64,000 nucleotides of DNA. It comes from JBBDIK01 sp040880465 (GTDB lineage Bacteria > Actinomycetota > UBA4738 > JBBDHU01). The notes beneath the pieces were generated by a model. It saw only the letters and a program-made list of their open reading frames with translations. It was not told the origin of the DNA and ran no database searches. A program made the translations under genes and the position numbers. Below are positions 56,848-64,000 of the stretch, one piece after another; position 1 is the stretch's first letter; every line of letters begins with the position of its first letter. The DNA is taken from positions 1 through 64,000 of the forward strand of contig JBBDIK010000014.1 in NCBI GenBank assembly GCA_040880465.1. Reading direction: 5' to 3'.

Positions 56848-58128
56848 ATGAACTTCGCGGAGGCGGTCGCCGAGCTGGACTCGCGCCACGCCGACCGGAT
56901 CGTTCCCGACCTGGACCGCATCACCAAGCTGATGGAGGTGCTCGACGAGCCGCAGCTCACCTACCCGACGATCCACGTCACCGGGACGAACGGCAAGACG
57001 ACGACCTCTCGGCTCGCCACATCGCTCGCGTGCGCGCACAACCTGACGACCGGTCTCTACACCTCGCCCCACCTGGTGTCGGTCACCGAGCGGATCTCGG
57101 CCTGCGGCGAGCCCATCCCGCCGATCGAGTTCGCCCAGGACTACGCGCGGCTGCACCCGTTCCTGCAGGCGGTCGACGCGATCTCGGAGGAGACCGTCAG
57201 TTACTTCGAGGTGCTCACCGCGCTCGCGTTCCTCTGGTTCGCGGACAAGCCGGTCGGCCTTGCGGTCGTCGAGGTGGGCATGGGGGGCCGCTGGGACGCG
57301 ACGAACGTCGTCGCGGGTGACGTGGCCATCATCACGCCGATCGCGCTGGATCATCCGGAACTCGGCCCGACGATCGCCGACAAGGCGGGGGAGAAGGGCG
57401 ACATCATCAAGGAGGGCAAGGTCGCGGTGGTTCGGGAACAGCCGCCCGAAGCCCTCGCGATCATCCAAGCCAGGGCGGAGGCGGTCGGTGCGACGCTCCT
57501 GCTGGAGGACCGGGATTTCGGCATCGAGGACCGCGTTCGGGCGGTCGGTGGGCAGGTGATCAGCGTCCGCGGACTTCACGCGACCTACGAGGACGTGATG
57601 CTGACCCTGTGGGGTCCGCACGCCGCGCACAACGCCGCCGCCGCGATCGTTGCCTTGGAGGCCCAGTTCGGCCGCGCCCTTGACGAAGACGCACTCCGCG
57701 AGTCGTTCGGCTCGACGACATCCCCGGGGAGGATGGAGGTGGTCGGGCGTCACCCGCTGGTGATGTTCGACGGGGCGCACAATCCCGCCGGGGCAGCTGC
57801 ACTGGCCGATGCCCTCGAGGACTCGTTCACTTGGGAGCGGCTGATCCTGGTGACGGCGGTGTCGGGGGACAAGGATCTCGACGGGTTGATGGCGCCGCTT
57901 GCGTCCCTGGCCGGGACTGCCATCGCGACGACCTACTCGGGTGGCCGCGCCGCGGACCCGGAACGCGTCGCCGAGGCATGTCGTGGTGCTGGGATCTTGG
58001 ACGTCGAGACGGCTCCGTCGGTCGAGGCGGCGATGGATCGCGCGCGTTCGCTCGCGGGGGAGGGCGACCTTATCCTGGTCACGGGCTCCCTCTATACTGT
58101 CGCGGACGCGCGCCTGGCGCTCGGCTGA
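56848..58128 (+). CDS. folC: Folylpolyglutamate synthase / dihydrofolate synthase
   Basis: FolC adds glutamate to folates. The 426-residue Mur-ligase-like protein has the P-loop VTGTNGKTTTS (44-54), GLYTSPHL, VEVGMGGRWDATN, ITPIALDHPELG, and GAHNPAGAAAL. It begins immediately after the valS stop, an order common in bacteria. Near its end (58093-58098) lies a TATACT box that probably serves ndk. Confidence 0.95.
   Translation: MNFAEAVAELDSRHADRIVPDLDRITKLMEVLDEPQLTYPTIHVTGTNGKTTTSRLATSLACAHNLTTGLYTSPHLVSVTERISACGEPIPPIEFAQDYARLHPFLQAVDAISEETVSYFEVLTALAFLWFADKPVGLAVVEVGMGGRWDATNVVAGDVAIITPIALDHPELGPTIADKAGEKGDIIKEGKVAVVREQPPEALAIIQARAEAVGATLLLEDRDFGIEDRVRAVGGQVISVRGLHATYEDVMLTLWGPHAAHNAAAAIVALEAQFGRALDEDALRESFGSTTSPGRMEVVGRHPLVMFDGAHNPAGAAALADALEDSFTWERLILVTAVSGDKDLDGLMAPLASLAGTAIATTYSGGRAADPERVAEACRGAGILDVETAPSVEAAMDRARSLAGEGDLILVTGSLYTVADARLALG
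58093..58098 (+). promoter_or_regulatory. -10 box inside folC, probable ndk promoter
   Basis: TATACT, near consensus, about 70 bases before GTG 58169. It lies within the last codons of folC. Confidence 0.45.
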
Positions 58129-58168
58129 CGGCCGGACGGGCGAGCACCGGAACCGAAGGAGCGAGCAC

Positions 58169-58573
58169 GTGGCCACCGAATCGACCCTCTTGATCGTCAA
58201 GCCTGACGGCGTCGGCCGTGGACTCGTCGGCGAGGTGCTCGGCCGCGTCGAGGCGAAGGGTCTCGTCATCGAGGAGATGGACCTGAGGGTGATCCCGCGC
58301 TCGGTCGCCGAGGAGCACTACGGCGAGCACCGGGACAAGCCCTTCTTCGGCGAGCTGGTCGAGTTCATCACGAGCGGTCCCGTGGTCGTCGCCAAGATCA
58401 CCGGTGAGGATGCCATCACCTGTTGGCGCACCGTGATGGGGCCGACGAACCCGGTGGATGCCCCGCCCGGGTCGATCCGCGGCGACTTCGCCACGCTCAT
58501 CGGCGAGAACATCGTGCACGGCAGCGACTCGCCTGAGTCCGCTGAACGCGAACTCAAGCTCTTCTTCGGGTAA
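58169..58573 (+). CDS. ndk: Nucleoside diphosphate kinase
   Basis: Ndk balances NTPs by moving phosphate through a histidine. The 134-residue protein has LLIVKPDGVGRGLVGEV, the phospho-His H117 in ENIVHGSDSPESAERE, and GPTNPVDAPPGSIRGDF. GTG 58169 has AAGGAG eight bases upstream. Length and motifs are typical. Confidence 0.96.
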   Translation: MATESTLLIVKPDGVGRGLVGEVLGRVEAKGLVIEEMDLRVIPRSVAEEHYGEHRDKPFFGELVEFITSGPVVVAKITGEDAITCWRTVMGPTNPVDAPPGSIRGDFATLIGENIVHGSDSPESAERELKLFFG

Positions 58574-58603
58574 CGCGCGGGTCCCGGTGACGCGAGGACT
58601 GGG

Positions 58604-60232
58604 ATGAGCTACGACGACGCATTCGGTCTCATCGCCGAGCACATCGAACGAAGCATGGAGGCGTGGGGACCGCCGGCCGTCGCGATCGTGGTGACTGACC
58701 GCGAGCAGACCCTGTGGACCGACGCGTTCGGCTACGCGAACGTCGAGAAGCAGGTCCCGGCCACTACGCAGAGCCTGTTCCAGATCGGATCGGTGGGCAA
58801 GAGCTTCACGGCGCTGCTCCTGATGCAGGAGGTCGAGGCCGGCACCGTCGGCCTGCAGCGACCCATCAAGGACATCGTCCCGTGGTTCGAGGTGCACGAG
58901 CGCATCCGCCCCATCACCGTCGAGGACATCCTGCTGCACGCGAGCGGACTGCCGACGGGCGAGGAGGGGTTCGAACCCGGCTTGGCGGAGGCGCTCACGA
59001 TGCTCGAGTTCGAACCGGGGTTCGCGCCTGGGAACGGGTTCCTCTACTCGAATCTGGGGTACAAGATCATCGGCTTCGCGCTGGAACGCCTTACCGGGCA
59101 ACGGTATCCGGACCTCGTGGCGGAGCGGATCTTCGCCCCCCTGAGGATGGCCTCGAGCTTCGGTGAGATCACGCAGGCCCTGCGCCCCGTCACCGCGATC
59201 GGGTACCGCAGCATCTTCACGGACCGGCCCGCGCAGGCGTCGCACCCGTGGATGGAGGTCCCGTTCCCGGAGTCCGCGACCGCGGACGGGTGCATCAGTT
59301 CCACGATCGAGGACATGGCCCGGTACGTGCGGGTGTTCGCGAACAACGGCGCCTATCCCGACGGGCAGATCATCTCGCCCGCCAGCTTCGAGATCATGAC
59401 GCGGGGCCAGAACACCGACCCCGAGACCGGCGACAAGCTCGGGTTCGGCATCTGGACGACCGAGCGGCTCGGGCGTCCGATCCTCGAGCACACCGGCGGG
59501 ATGATCGCGCACCGGACCCATATGGCGATCGATCCGGAAACCGGGATCGGTCTCGTGATGCTCGGTAGCGGCGCGGAGGTACATCGCCTGGCCGAGTACG
59601 CGCTCCAGGTCCTGGGCGATGTGGCGACCGCCAGCCCGCTTCGCGCGATCCCGGGCGTGGACGCGCGCGAGATCCCGAAGGCCGAGGATTTCCGAGGCCG
59701 CTGGCGCGGCGGGCAGCGCGAGCTGACCCTGACCCCCGAAGGCGTCGGGCTGATCGCGGAGGCCGACGGCGAGCGCGTCGCGGCGGAACTCCGTGAGGAC
59801 GACATCCTCCTGCTGCCGATGCCGGGGTGGGACCTGTTCCTGTTGCGAGCGTCCCGCGATCCGGCGACCCGACAGGTGGTCTCGCTGACGCACGGACCCG
59901 ACCGGTTCTTCACGGCGGGCGCCGAGGGTTACGTGGCCGCCCCGACCCAGGCGCTGGAGCCCATGGTCGGCCACTACCGGTCCTGGAGTCCGTGGACCTT
60001 CGACGTACGCGTGTTCCAGCGCGAGGGCAAGTTGTTCATGCAGGTCATCGACGGCAGCAACGACCCGGGCGATGCTGAGTACGAACTGGTGGAGCTTCCC
60101 GGCCAGCGGACCTTCGGCGTCGGCGCCGACGACTGGCTGCCCGACCGGATCCGCTTCGAGAGACCGATCGACGGGAAGACGCAGATCGCCTATTTCATGA
60201 ACGCCGCGTATGGGCGGCTGCCCTCGCCCTAG
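58604..60232 (+). CDS. Serine hydrolase of the beta-lactamase / penicillin-binding fold
   Basis: The 542-residue protein has the class C-like catalytic motifs: SVGK (S63, K66) in QIGSVGKSFTALLL, YSN in GFLYSNLGYKII, and HTGG in LEHTGGMIAH. Residues after about 350 make a lipocalin-like or DUF3471-type C-terminal region. No signal peptide is seen, so it may be cytoplasmic or an esterase rather than a wall enzyme. ATG 58604 follows ndk by 30 bases. It converges on fabF with CTAG at 60229-60232. Confidence 0.88.
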   Translation: MSYDDAFGLIAEHIERSMEAWGPPAVAIVVTDREQTLWTDAFGYANVEKQVPATTQSLFQIGSVGKSFTALLLMQEVEAGTVGLQRPIKDIVPWFEVHERIRPITVEDILLHASGLPTGEEGFEPGLAEALTMLEFEPGFAPGNGFLYSNLGYKIIGFALERLTGQRYPDLVAERIFAPLRMASSFGEITQALRPVTAIGYRSIFTDRPAQASHPWMEVPFPESATADGCISSTIEDMARYVRVFANNGAYPDGQIISPASFEIMTRGQNTDPETGDKLGFGIWTTERLGRPILEHTGGMIAHRTHMAIDPETGIGLVMLGSGAEVHRLAEYALQVLGDVATASPLRAIPGVDAREIPKAEDFRGRWRGGQRELTLTPEGVGLIAEADGERVAAELREDDILLLPMPGWDLFLLRASRDPATRQVVSLTHGPDRFFTAGAEGYVAAPTQALEPMVGHYRSWSPWTFDVRVFQREGKLFMQVIDGSNDPGDAEYELVELPGQRTFGVGADDWLPDRIRFERPIDGKTQIAYFMNAAYGRLPSP

Positions 60233-61482
60233 GTCTCGCTCGCGACCTTGCGCAACGCGATGACGGCGTTCTGACCACCGAACCCGAACGAGTTCGAGAT
60301 GGCGAACCGGACGTCCGCCTCGCGCGCCTCGTTCGGAACGTAATCGAGGTCGCACTCGGGGTCGGGGGTCTCGTAGTGGATCGTCGGAGGGATGATCCCG
60401 TTCTGCAGGGTCAGCGCAGTCGCGGCCGCTTCCATCGCGCCGGCGGCACCGAGGAGGTGCCCCGTCATCGACTTCACGGACGAGATGGCGATCCGGTGCG
60501 CGTTCTCCTCGCCGAGAGCCGCCTTGATCGCGGCCGTCTCGCCCGCATCGTTCAGCTGCGTCGACGTGCCGTGGGCGTTCACGTAGTCAACGGCCGACGG
60601 ATCCTCCCCGGCGTCCTCGAGCGCCCATCGGATGGCGAGTGCTGCGCCGGTACCCTTCGGGTCGGGCGCGGTGATGTGGTACGCGTCCGCCGACGCCCCG
60701 TAGCCGGCGATCTCGGCGTAGATGTGCGCTCCGCGGGCGTTCGCGTGCTCCTCGCTCTCGAGGATCAGTGCCACCCCACCTTCGGAGAGCACGAACCCGT
60801 TCCGGTTCGCATCGAACGGCCGCGAGGCCGTCTCGACGTCGCTGTTCTTGGTCAGTGCCGTCATGTTCGCGAACGCGGAGATCGTCAGGCGGAGGGTGCC
60901 GGACTCGGCGCCGCCGGCGACCGCGACGTCGACGTAGCCGTCGCGGACGAGCCTGTAGCTCTCTCCGACGGCGTGGGCGCCGGACGCACAGGCCGAGACC
61001 GTGCAGAGGTTCGGACCCATGAACCCGAGCTGCATCGCGACGTGACCGGCGACGGCGTTGGCCATCAGCGCCGGAACCGTGAAAGGACTGACGCGCCGGG
61101 GACCCTTCTCCGCCAGCACCTCGGCCTGCTCGAGGATGGTGGTGATCCCCCCGACTCCGGAACCGATCACGACCCCGGCCCGCTCCGGGTTCACGTCGGG
61201 TTCGCCGGCGTCCTTCCAGGCAAGCTGTGAGGCCGCGATGCCGAGTTGCACGAACCGGTCGGTCCGGCGGATCTCCTTGGGACCGAGGTAGTCGGCCGGC
61301 TCGAAATCCTGAACGCGCCCTGCGATCGTGACCGGCAGGTCCGTGGTGTCGAGGTAGTCGATAGGGAAGATGCCGTTGCGTCCGGTGGTCAGGCCCTCCC
61401 AGAAGGCATCGCGCCCGGTTCCGATCGGCGTGACCGGTCCGATGCCGGTGACGACGACCTTTCGGCGGTCGCTACTTGACAC
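60229..61482 (-). CDS. fabF: 3-oxoacyl-ACP synthase II
   Basis: FabF condenses malonyl-ACP with growing acyl-ACP. The 417-residue thiolase-fold enzyme has Cys165 (SACASGAHAVG) and the two histidine motifs NAHGTST and SVKSMTGHLLGAAG, completing the Cys-His-His triad. GTG 61482 overlaps the end of acpP by eleven bases, so translation is coupled. It is the last gene of the fab operon. Confidence 0.96.
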   Translation of the reverse strand: MSSSDRRKVVVTGIGPVTPIGTGRDAFWEGLTTGRNGIFPIDYLDTTDLPVTIAGRVQDFEPADYLGPKEIRRTDRFVQLGIAASQLAWKDAGEPDVNPERAGVVIGSGVGGITTILEQAEVLAEKGPRRVSPFTVPALMANAVAGHVAMQLGFMGPNLCTVSACASGAHAVGESYRLVRDGYVDVAVAGGAESGTLRLTISAFANMTALTKNSDVETASRPFDANRNGFVLSEGGVALILESEEHANARGAHIYAEIAGYGASADAYHITAPDPKGTGAALAIRWALEDAGEDPSAVDYVNAHGTSTQLNDAGETAAIKAALGEENAHRIAISSVKSMTGHLLGAAGAMEAAATALTLQNGIIPPTIHYETPDPECDLDYVPNEAREADVRFAISNSFGFGGQNAVIALRKVASET

Positions 61483-61720
61483 CGAGCTTGGAGGCGACGA
61501 GTCCGACCGCTTGGCCGACCGTCTTGACGTTCTCCATCTCTTCCTCGGGGATCTCGATGCTCCACTCCTCCTCGAGGGCGAGCACCGCTTCGACGAGGTC
61601 GAGCGAGTCCGCGTTCAGGTCCTCCGCGAAGCGCGCGTCGGGCGTGACCTGCGCCTCTTCCACCGCGAGCTGTTCCGCCAGAACCTTCTGCACGCGCTCC
61701 TGGATCTCTGCCTTGTCCAT
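61472..61720 (-). CDS. acpP: Acyl carrier protein
   Basis: The 82-residue acidic protein carries the growing acyl chain on a phosphopantetheine arm attached at Ser39 in LNADSLDLVE. Flanking helices (IQERVQKVLAEQL; EEMENVKTVGQAVGLV) are typical. AGGAGG precedes ATG 61720. It lies between fabG and fabF. Confidence 0.97.
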   Translation of the reverse strand: MDKAEIQERVQKVLAEQLAVEEAQVTPDARFAEDLNADSLDLVEAVLALEEEWSIEIPEEEMENVKTVGQAVGLVASKLGVK

Positions 61721-61785
61721 CTACGTCCTCCTCGGTTCCCACCGTCATCTGGTCCGGGCCTCGGGCGGCCCGCAAGCCAGAAAGC

Positions 61786-62517
61786 CTACGCGGTCAGGCC
61801 GCCATCGACAGGCACTACCGCTCCGCTCACGTACGCCGCCTCATCCGACATCAGGAACCCGACCACGGCGGCCACGTCCTCCGGGGTCGCCGCCCGCCCC
61901 AGCGGGGTGTGCTCGATCATGGAGGCCCATTGCTCCTCGGTAAGCACGGATACCATCTCGGTGTCGACGAGCCCCGGGCAGACTGCGTTCACGGTGACCC
62001 CGCGCGGCCCGACCTCCCGGGCGACCGAACGGGTCATCCCGACGACGCCGGACTTGGCAGCCGTGTAGGCGGCTTGACCCGGGTTCCCGCGTAGCGCGAC
62101 GGCGGACGACACGTTCACGATGCGGCCCCAGCGCTGGCGCATCATGCCCCGGAGCGCCGCCTTGGTGCACAGGAACGTGCCGGTCACGTTGACCTTCATC
62201 GTCTGTTCGAACGTCTCGGTCGGGTACTTGACCGTGAGACCGTCCTTGGTCATGCCGGCATTGTTGACGAGCCCCGTGATGACCCCGAGCGCGTCCGCGG
62301 CCTCGCGGAACGCCTCCGTGACCGATTCCTCGTCCGTGATGTCTATACGGACGACCGTGCCGCTTCCTCCGGCCGCCTCAACCGCATCGAGGGTCTCCTT
62401 GGCCTTGATCTCGTTGCCGCGGTAACCGACGGCGATCGACCAGCCGTCCTGCGCCAGCCGGAGCGCGCACGCACGCCCGATGCCGCCTGAGCCGCCCGTG
62501 ACCAGGGCAGTTTTCAC
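61786..62517 (-). CDS. fabG: 3-oxoacyl-ACP reductase
   Basis: FabG reduces 3-oxoacyl-ACP with NADPH. The 243-residue short-chain dehydrogenase has TGGSGGIGRACALRLA (nucleotide site), LVNNAGMTKDGL, IVNVSSAVALRG and the catalytic YTAAK. GTG 62517 is chosen because it overlaps the fabH stop as GTGA, the same arrangement as at the two upstream gene borders; ATG 62538 would add seven residues. Confidence 0.94.
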   Translation of the reverse strand: MKTALVTGGSGGIGRACALRLAQDGWSIAVGYRGNEIKAKETLDAVEAAGGSGTVVRIDITDEESVTEAFREAADALGVITGLVNNAGMTKDGLTVKYPTETFEQTMKVNVTGTFLCTKAALRGMMRQRWGRIVNVSSAVALRGNPGQAAYTAAKSGVVGMTRSVAREVGPRGVTVNAVCPGLVDTEMVSVLTEEQWASMIEHTPLGRAATPEDVAAVVGFLMSDEAAYVSGAVVPVDGGLTA

Positions 62518-63515
62518 GTTGGTTCCGGTGCCGTCCATCGCACCAGGTTAGCGCCCCAGGCCAACCCGGCACCGAACGAGGTGAGCAGGACCAGATCGCC
62601 CGGCGCGATCCGACCTGCGCGCCACGCGTGGTCCAGCGCGATCGGGATCGATGCCGCAGATGTGTTTCCAACCTCTTCCACGTCGACCGCGCACCGCTCA
62701 GGCGGGATCCCGAGCTGTTTGGCGACCGTCGCCATGATCCGCAGGTTCGCTTGATGGGGGATGAGCAGATCGACGTCGTCCGGCGTGGTGCCCGACTTCT
62801 CGAGCAGTTCGCGACAGGCGCCCACCATCCCGCCGACCGCGCGCTTGTACACCTCGCGCCCGTTCGGCATCTTCACGAAGTGATCGCGTGCCGCGATCGT
62901 CTCGGCGGTTGCCGGTCGCTCCACGCCACCCGCCGGGATCGTCAGCAACTCCGCAGCTGTGCCGTCGGCTGCGAGCACCGTGCCGATGATGCCGGGTTCC
63001 TCGGACGGGGTGAGGACCGCCGCGCCGGCGCCGTCGCCGAACAGGATGCACGTCGACCGGTCTTCGAAGTCGAGGATCCGCGACAGCGTTTCCGCTCCGA
63101 TCACCAGGACGGTGTCGGCGGTCCCCGACTGCACCATCGCGGTGCCGACCGAGAGGCCGTACGAGAACCCGCTGCAGGCGGCGTTCAGGTCGAACGCGGG
63201 ACACGAGATGCCCAGCCGTTCCTGCACCATCACCGCCGCGGCCGGGAGCGGCCGGTCCGGCGTGAGGGTCGCGACGACGATGAGGTCGACCTGCTCGGGT
63301 GCGATCCCGGCGGCCTCGAGCGCGCGACGGCCGGCGTCGGCGGCAAGGGAAGCCGTGGTCTCGCCCTCGCCTGCGAAGTGGCGCGCCCGGATGCCCGTGC
63401 GTTCGCGGATCCATTCGTCGTTCGTGTCGAGGATGGTCTCGAAGTACTCGTTGGGGACGCGCCGCTCGGGGAGCGCGGATCCGACACCGGAGATAGTCGC
63501 GTTGCGCCCGTTCAC
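62514..63515 (-). CDS. fabH: 3-oxoacyl-ACP synthase III
   Basis: FabH starts fatty-acid synthesis by joining an acyl-CoA primer to malonyl-ACP. The 333-residue enzyme has Cys114 (NAACSGFSYG), LIPHQANLRIM and EVGNTSAASIPIAL (Cys-His-Asn triad). GTG 63515 overlaps the preceding gene's stop (GTGA), with GAGGAG eight bases upstream. Confidence 0.96.
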   Translation of the reverse strand: MNGRNATISGVGSALPERRVPNEYFETILDTNDEWIRERTGIRARHFAGEGETTASLAADAGRRALEAAGIAPEQVDLIVVATLTPDRPLPAAAVMVQERLGISCPAFDLNAACSGFSYGLSVGTAMVQSGTADTVLVIGAETLSRILDFEDRSTCILFGDGAGAAVLTPSEEPGIIGTVLAADGTAAELLTIPAGGVERPATAETIAARDHFVKMPNGREVYKRAVGGMVGACRELLEKSGTTPDDVDLLIPHQANLRIMATVAKQLGIPPERCAVDVEEVGNTSAASIPIALDHAWRAGRIAPGDLVLLTSFGAGLAWGANLVRWTAPEPT

Positions 63516-63844
63516 GCCCCGCGCTCCTCGGCGGAGCCGCCCTCGACCGGCTTCATGATCGTCTTGCCCTCGGCAAGCGCCTCCATCCAAGCGATCGGCT
63601 GCCCCTGTCGGACCGGCTCGCCGTCGCGGCCCATCATCCCGCCCATCCGGCCCCGCATCGGGGCATGCACGTCGTCGGGTTCGGCGCTGGAGTGCTCGAT
63701 CCTGGCGACGATCTGGCCCTCTTCGATCCATTCCTGGCCGTCCACGAAGTTCTTCGGCGGCAGGATGTGCAGGCGGCCGGTGGCCGGAGCCACGATCAGG
63801 ACGAGGGGGAGCGCACCGCCGCCTTCCCCGACCTGGTCGCTCAC
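63512..63844 (-). CDS. Biotinyl/lipoyl-like carrier-fold protein lacking the attachment lysine
   Basis: The 110-residue protein looks like a barrel-sandwich hybrid of the biotin/lipoyl type: IVAPATGRLHILPP, then EWIEEGQIVARIEHSSAE and VHAPMRGRMGGMMG with GEPVRQGQPIAWMEALAEGK. Where biotin carriers have EAMKM, aligned positions here read EHSSA or, in the other reading, EALAE; neither has the modified lysine. Its GTG overlaps the fabD stop and its stop overlaps the fabH GTG (both GTGA), so it is firmly part of the fab operon. A role as a degenerate AccB-like partner or scaffold is inference. Confidence 0.65.
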   Translation of the reverse strand: MSDQVGEGGGALPLVLIVAPATGRLHILPPKNFVDGQEWIEEGQIVARIEHSSAEPDDVHAPMRGRMGGMMGRDGEPVRQGQPIAWMEALAEGKTIMKPVEGGSAEERGA

Positions 63845-64000
63845 GCAGCGCCCCCTTCCAGACCCGAAACGAACGTTGCAGCCGCCTCCGGGCTGCCCAC
63901 CGGGCTCGTGGACGCGCCCTTGACGCACCGGCGCGCCAGTTTCGACAGTACCTCGCCGGGGCCGGCCTCCGCGAACGTCGTGATCTCGAGGTCATCGACC
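63841..64000 (-). CDS. fabD: Malonyl-CoA:ACP transacylase, C-terminal part (runs off the window)
   Basis: Only the last 52 codons are present. The sequence TTFAEAGPGEVLSKLARRC matches the conserved FxExGPGxVL end of FabD, which loads malonate onto ACP. Position at the head of fabH-fabG-acpP-fabF supports this. The stop overlaps the next start as GTGA. Confidence 0.8.
   Translation of the reverse strand, partial: VDDLEITTFAEAGPGEVLSKLARRCVKGASTSPVGSPEAAATFVSGLEGGAA

Overview
This window is a contiguous, gene-dense, GC-rich (roughly two-thirds G+C by eye) piece of a bacterial chromosome. Gene content and order point to the phylum Actinomycetota, probably a deep-branching lineage rather than Streptomyces or Mycobacterium. 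The evidence is a mec/cysO/cysM/murI/metallo-beta-lactamase/rph/rdgB cluster like the one in Mycobacterium tuberculosis, a prfB/ftsE/ftsX/smpB/ssrA neighbourhood, an InhA-type FabI, and many apparently leaderless genes in which a -10 box of the form TANNNT (or GATAAT) lies 6 to 8 bases before an ATG or GTG. No phage, insertion sequence or CRISPR array is visible. It reads as core chromosome with a few accessory genes. Genus cannot be decided from the sequence alone.

Layout. 1-12.9 kb holds a response-regulator tail, secA, an acetyltransferase, prfB with its programmed +1 frameshift, a membrane spermidine-synthase-like protein, a YfhO-like membrane protein, ftsE-ftsX-smpB, an aminotransferase and the tmRNA gene. 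13-17.7 kb holds a cupin, an unusual membrane-anchored phosphodiesterase, fabI, a second cupin and selD. 17.7-24.6 kb is a compact plus-strand cluster for protein-thiocarboxylate-dependent cysteine synthesis: JAMM peptidase, E1-like adenylyltransferase, ubiquitin-like carrier, an inserted multicopper oxidase and CysM, continuing into murI, a metallo-beta-lactamase-fold protein, rph and rdgB. 24.6-32 kb carries a GAF/4xPAS histidine kinase with a short upstream frame and a MoxR-DUF58-TgpA operon.

32-43.2 kb is a mosaic of six tRNA genes (Leu, Lys, His, Arg, Gly, Pro) between single genes: BI-1 family, ACT protein, a frameshifted beta-propeller, a PD40/RTX surface protein, small proteins, an HD protein, an amidohydrolase, PhzF and a phosphodiester glycosidase. 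43.7-49.3 kb is rich in exported proteins: CapA-like, a coiled-coil membrane protein, a lipoprotein, a metallophosphoesterase and a small secreted protein, plus an orphan Rieske oxygenase. 49.4-58.6 kb holds an inositol-phosphatase-family gene, tig-clpP-clpX, a MazF-like toxin-antitoxin pair, and valS-folC-ndk. 58.6-64 kb holds a beta-lactamase-fold hydrolase and a minus-strand fatty-acid operon: fabD, a lysine-less biotinyl-fold protein, fabH, fabG, acpP, fabF.

The genome is tightly packed. Six convergent gene pairs end at the same four bases with nested stop codons, and many operon genes overlap by ATGA, GTGA or TTGA. The most interesting points are a cysteine-synthesis carrier with two residues after its diglycine, a phosphodiesterase that looks circularly permuted and placed for mixed Sec/Tat insertion, the leaderless promoter pattern with one pair of divergent -10 boxes that physically overlap, and an operator palindrome lying on a leaderless antitoxin promoter.
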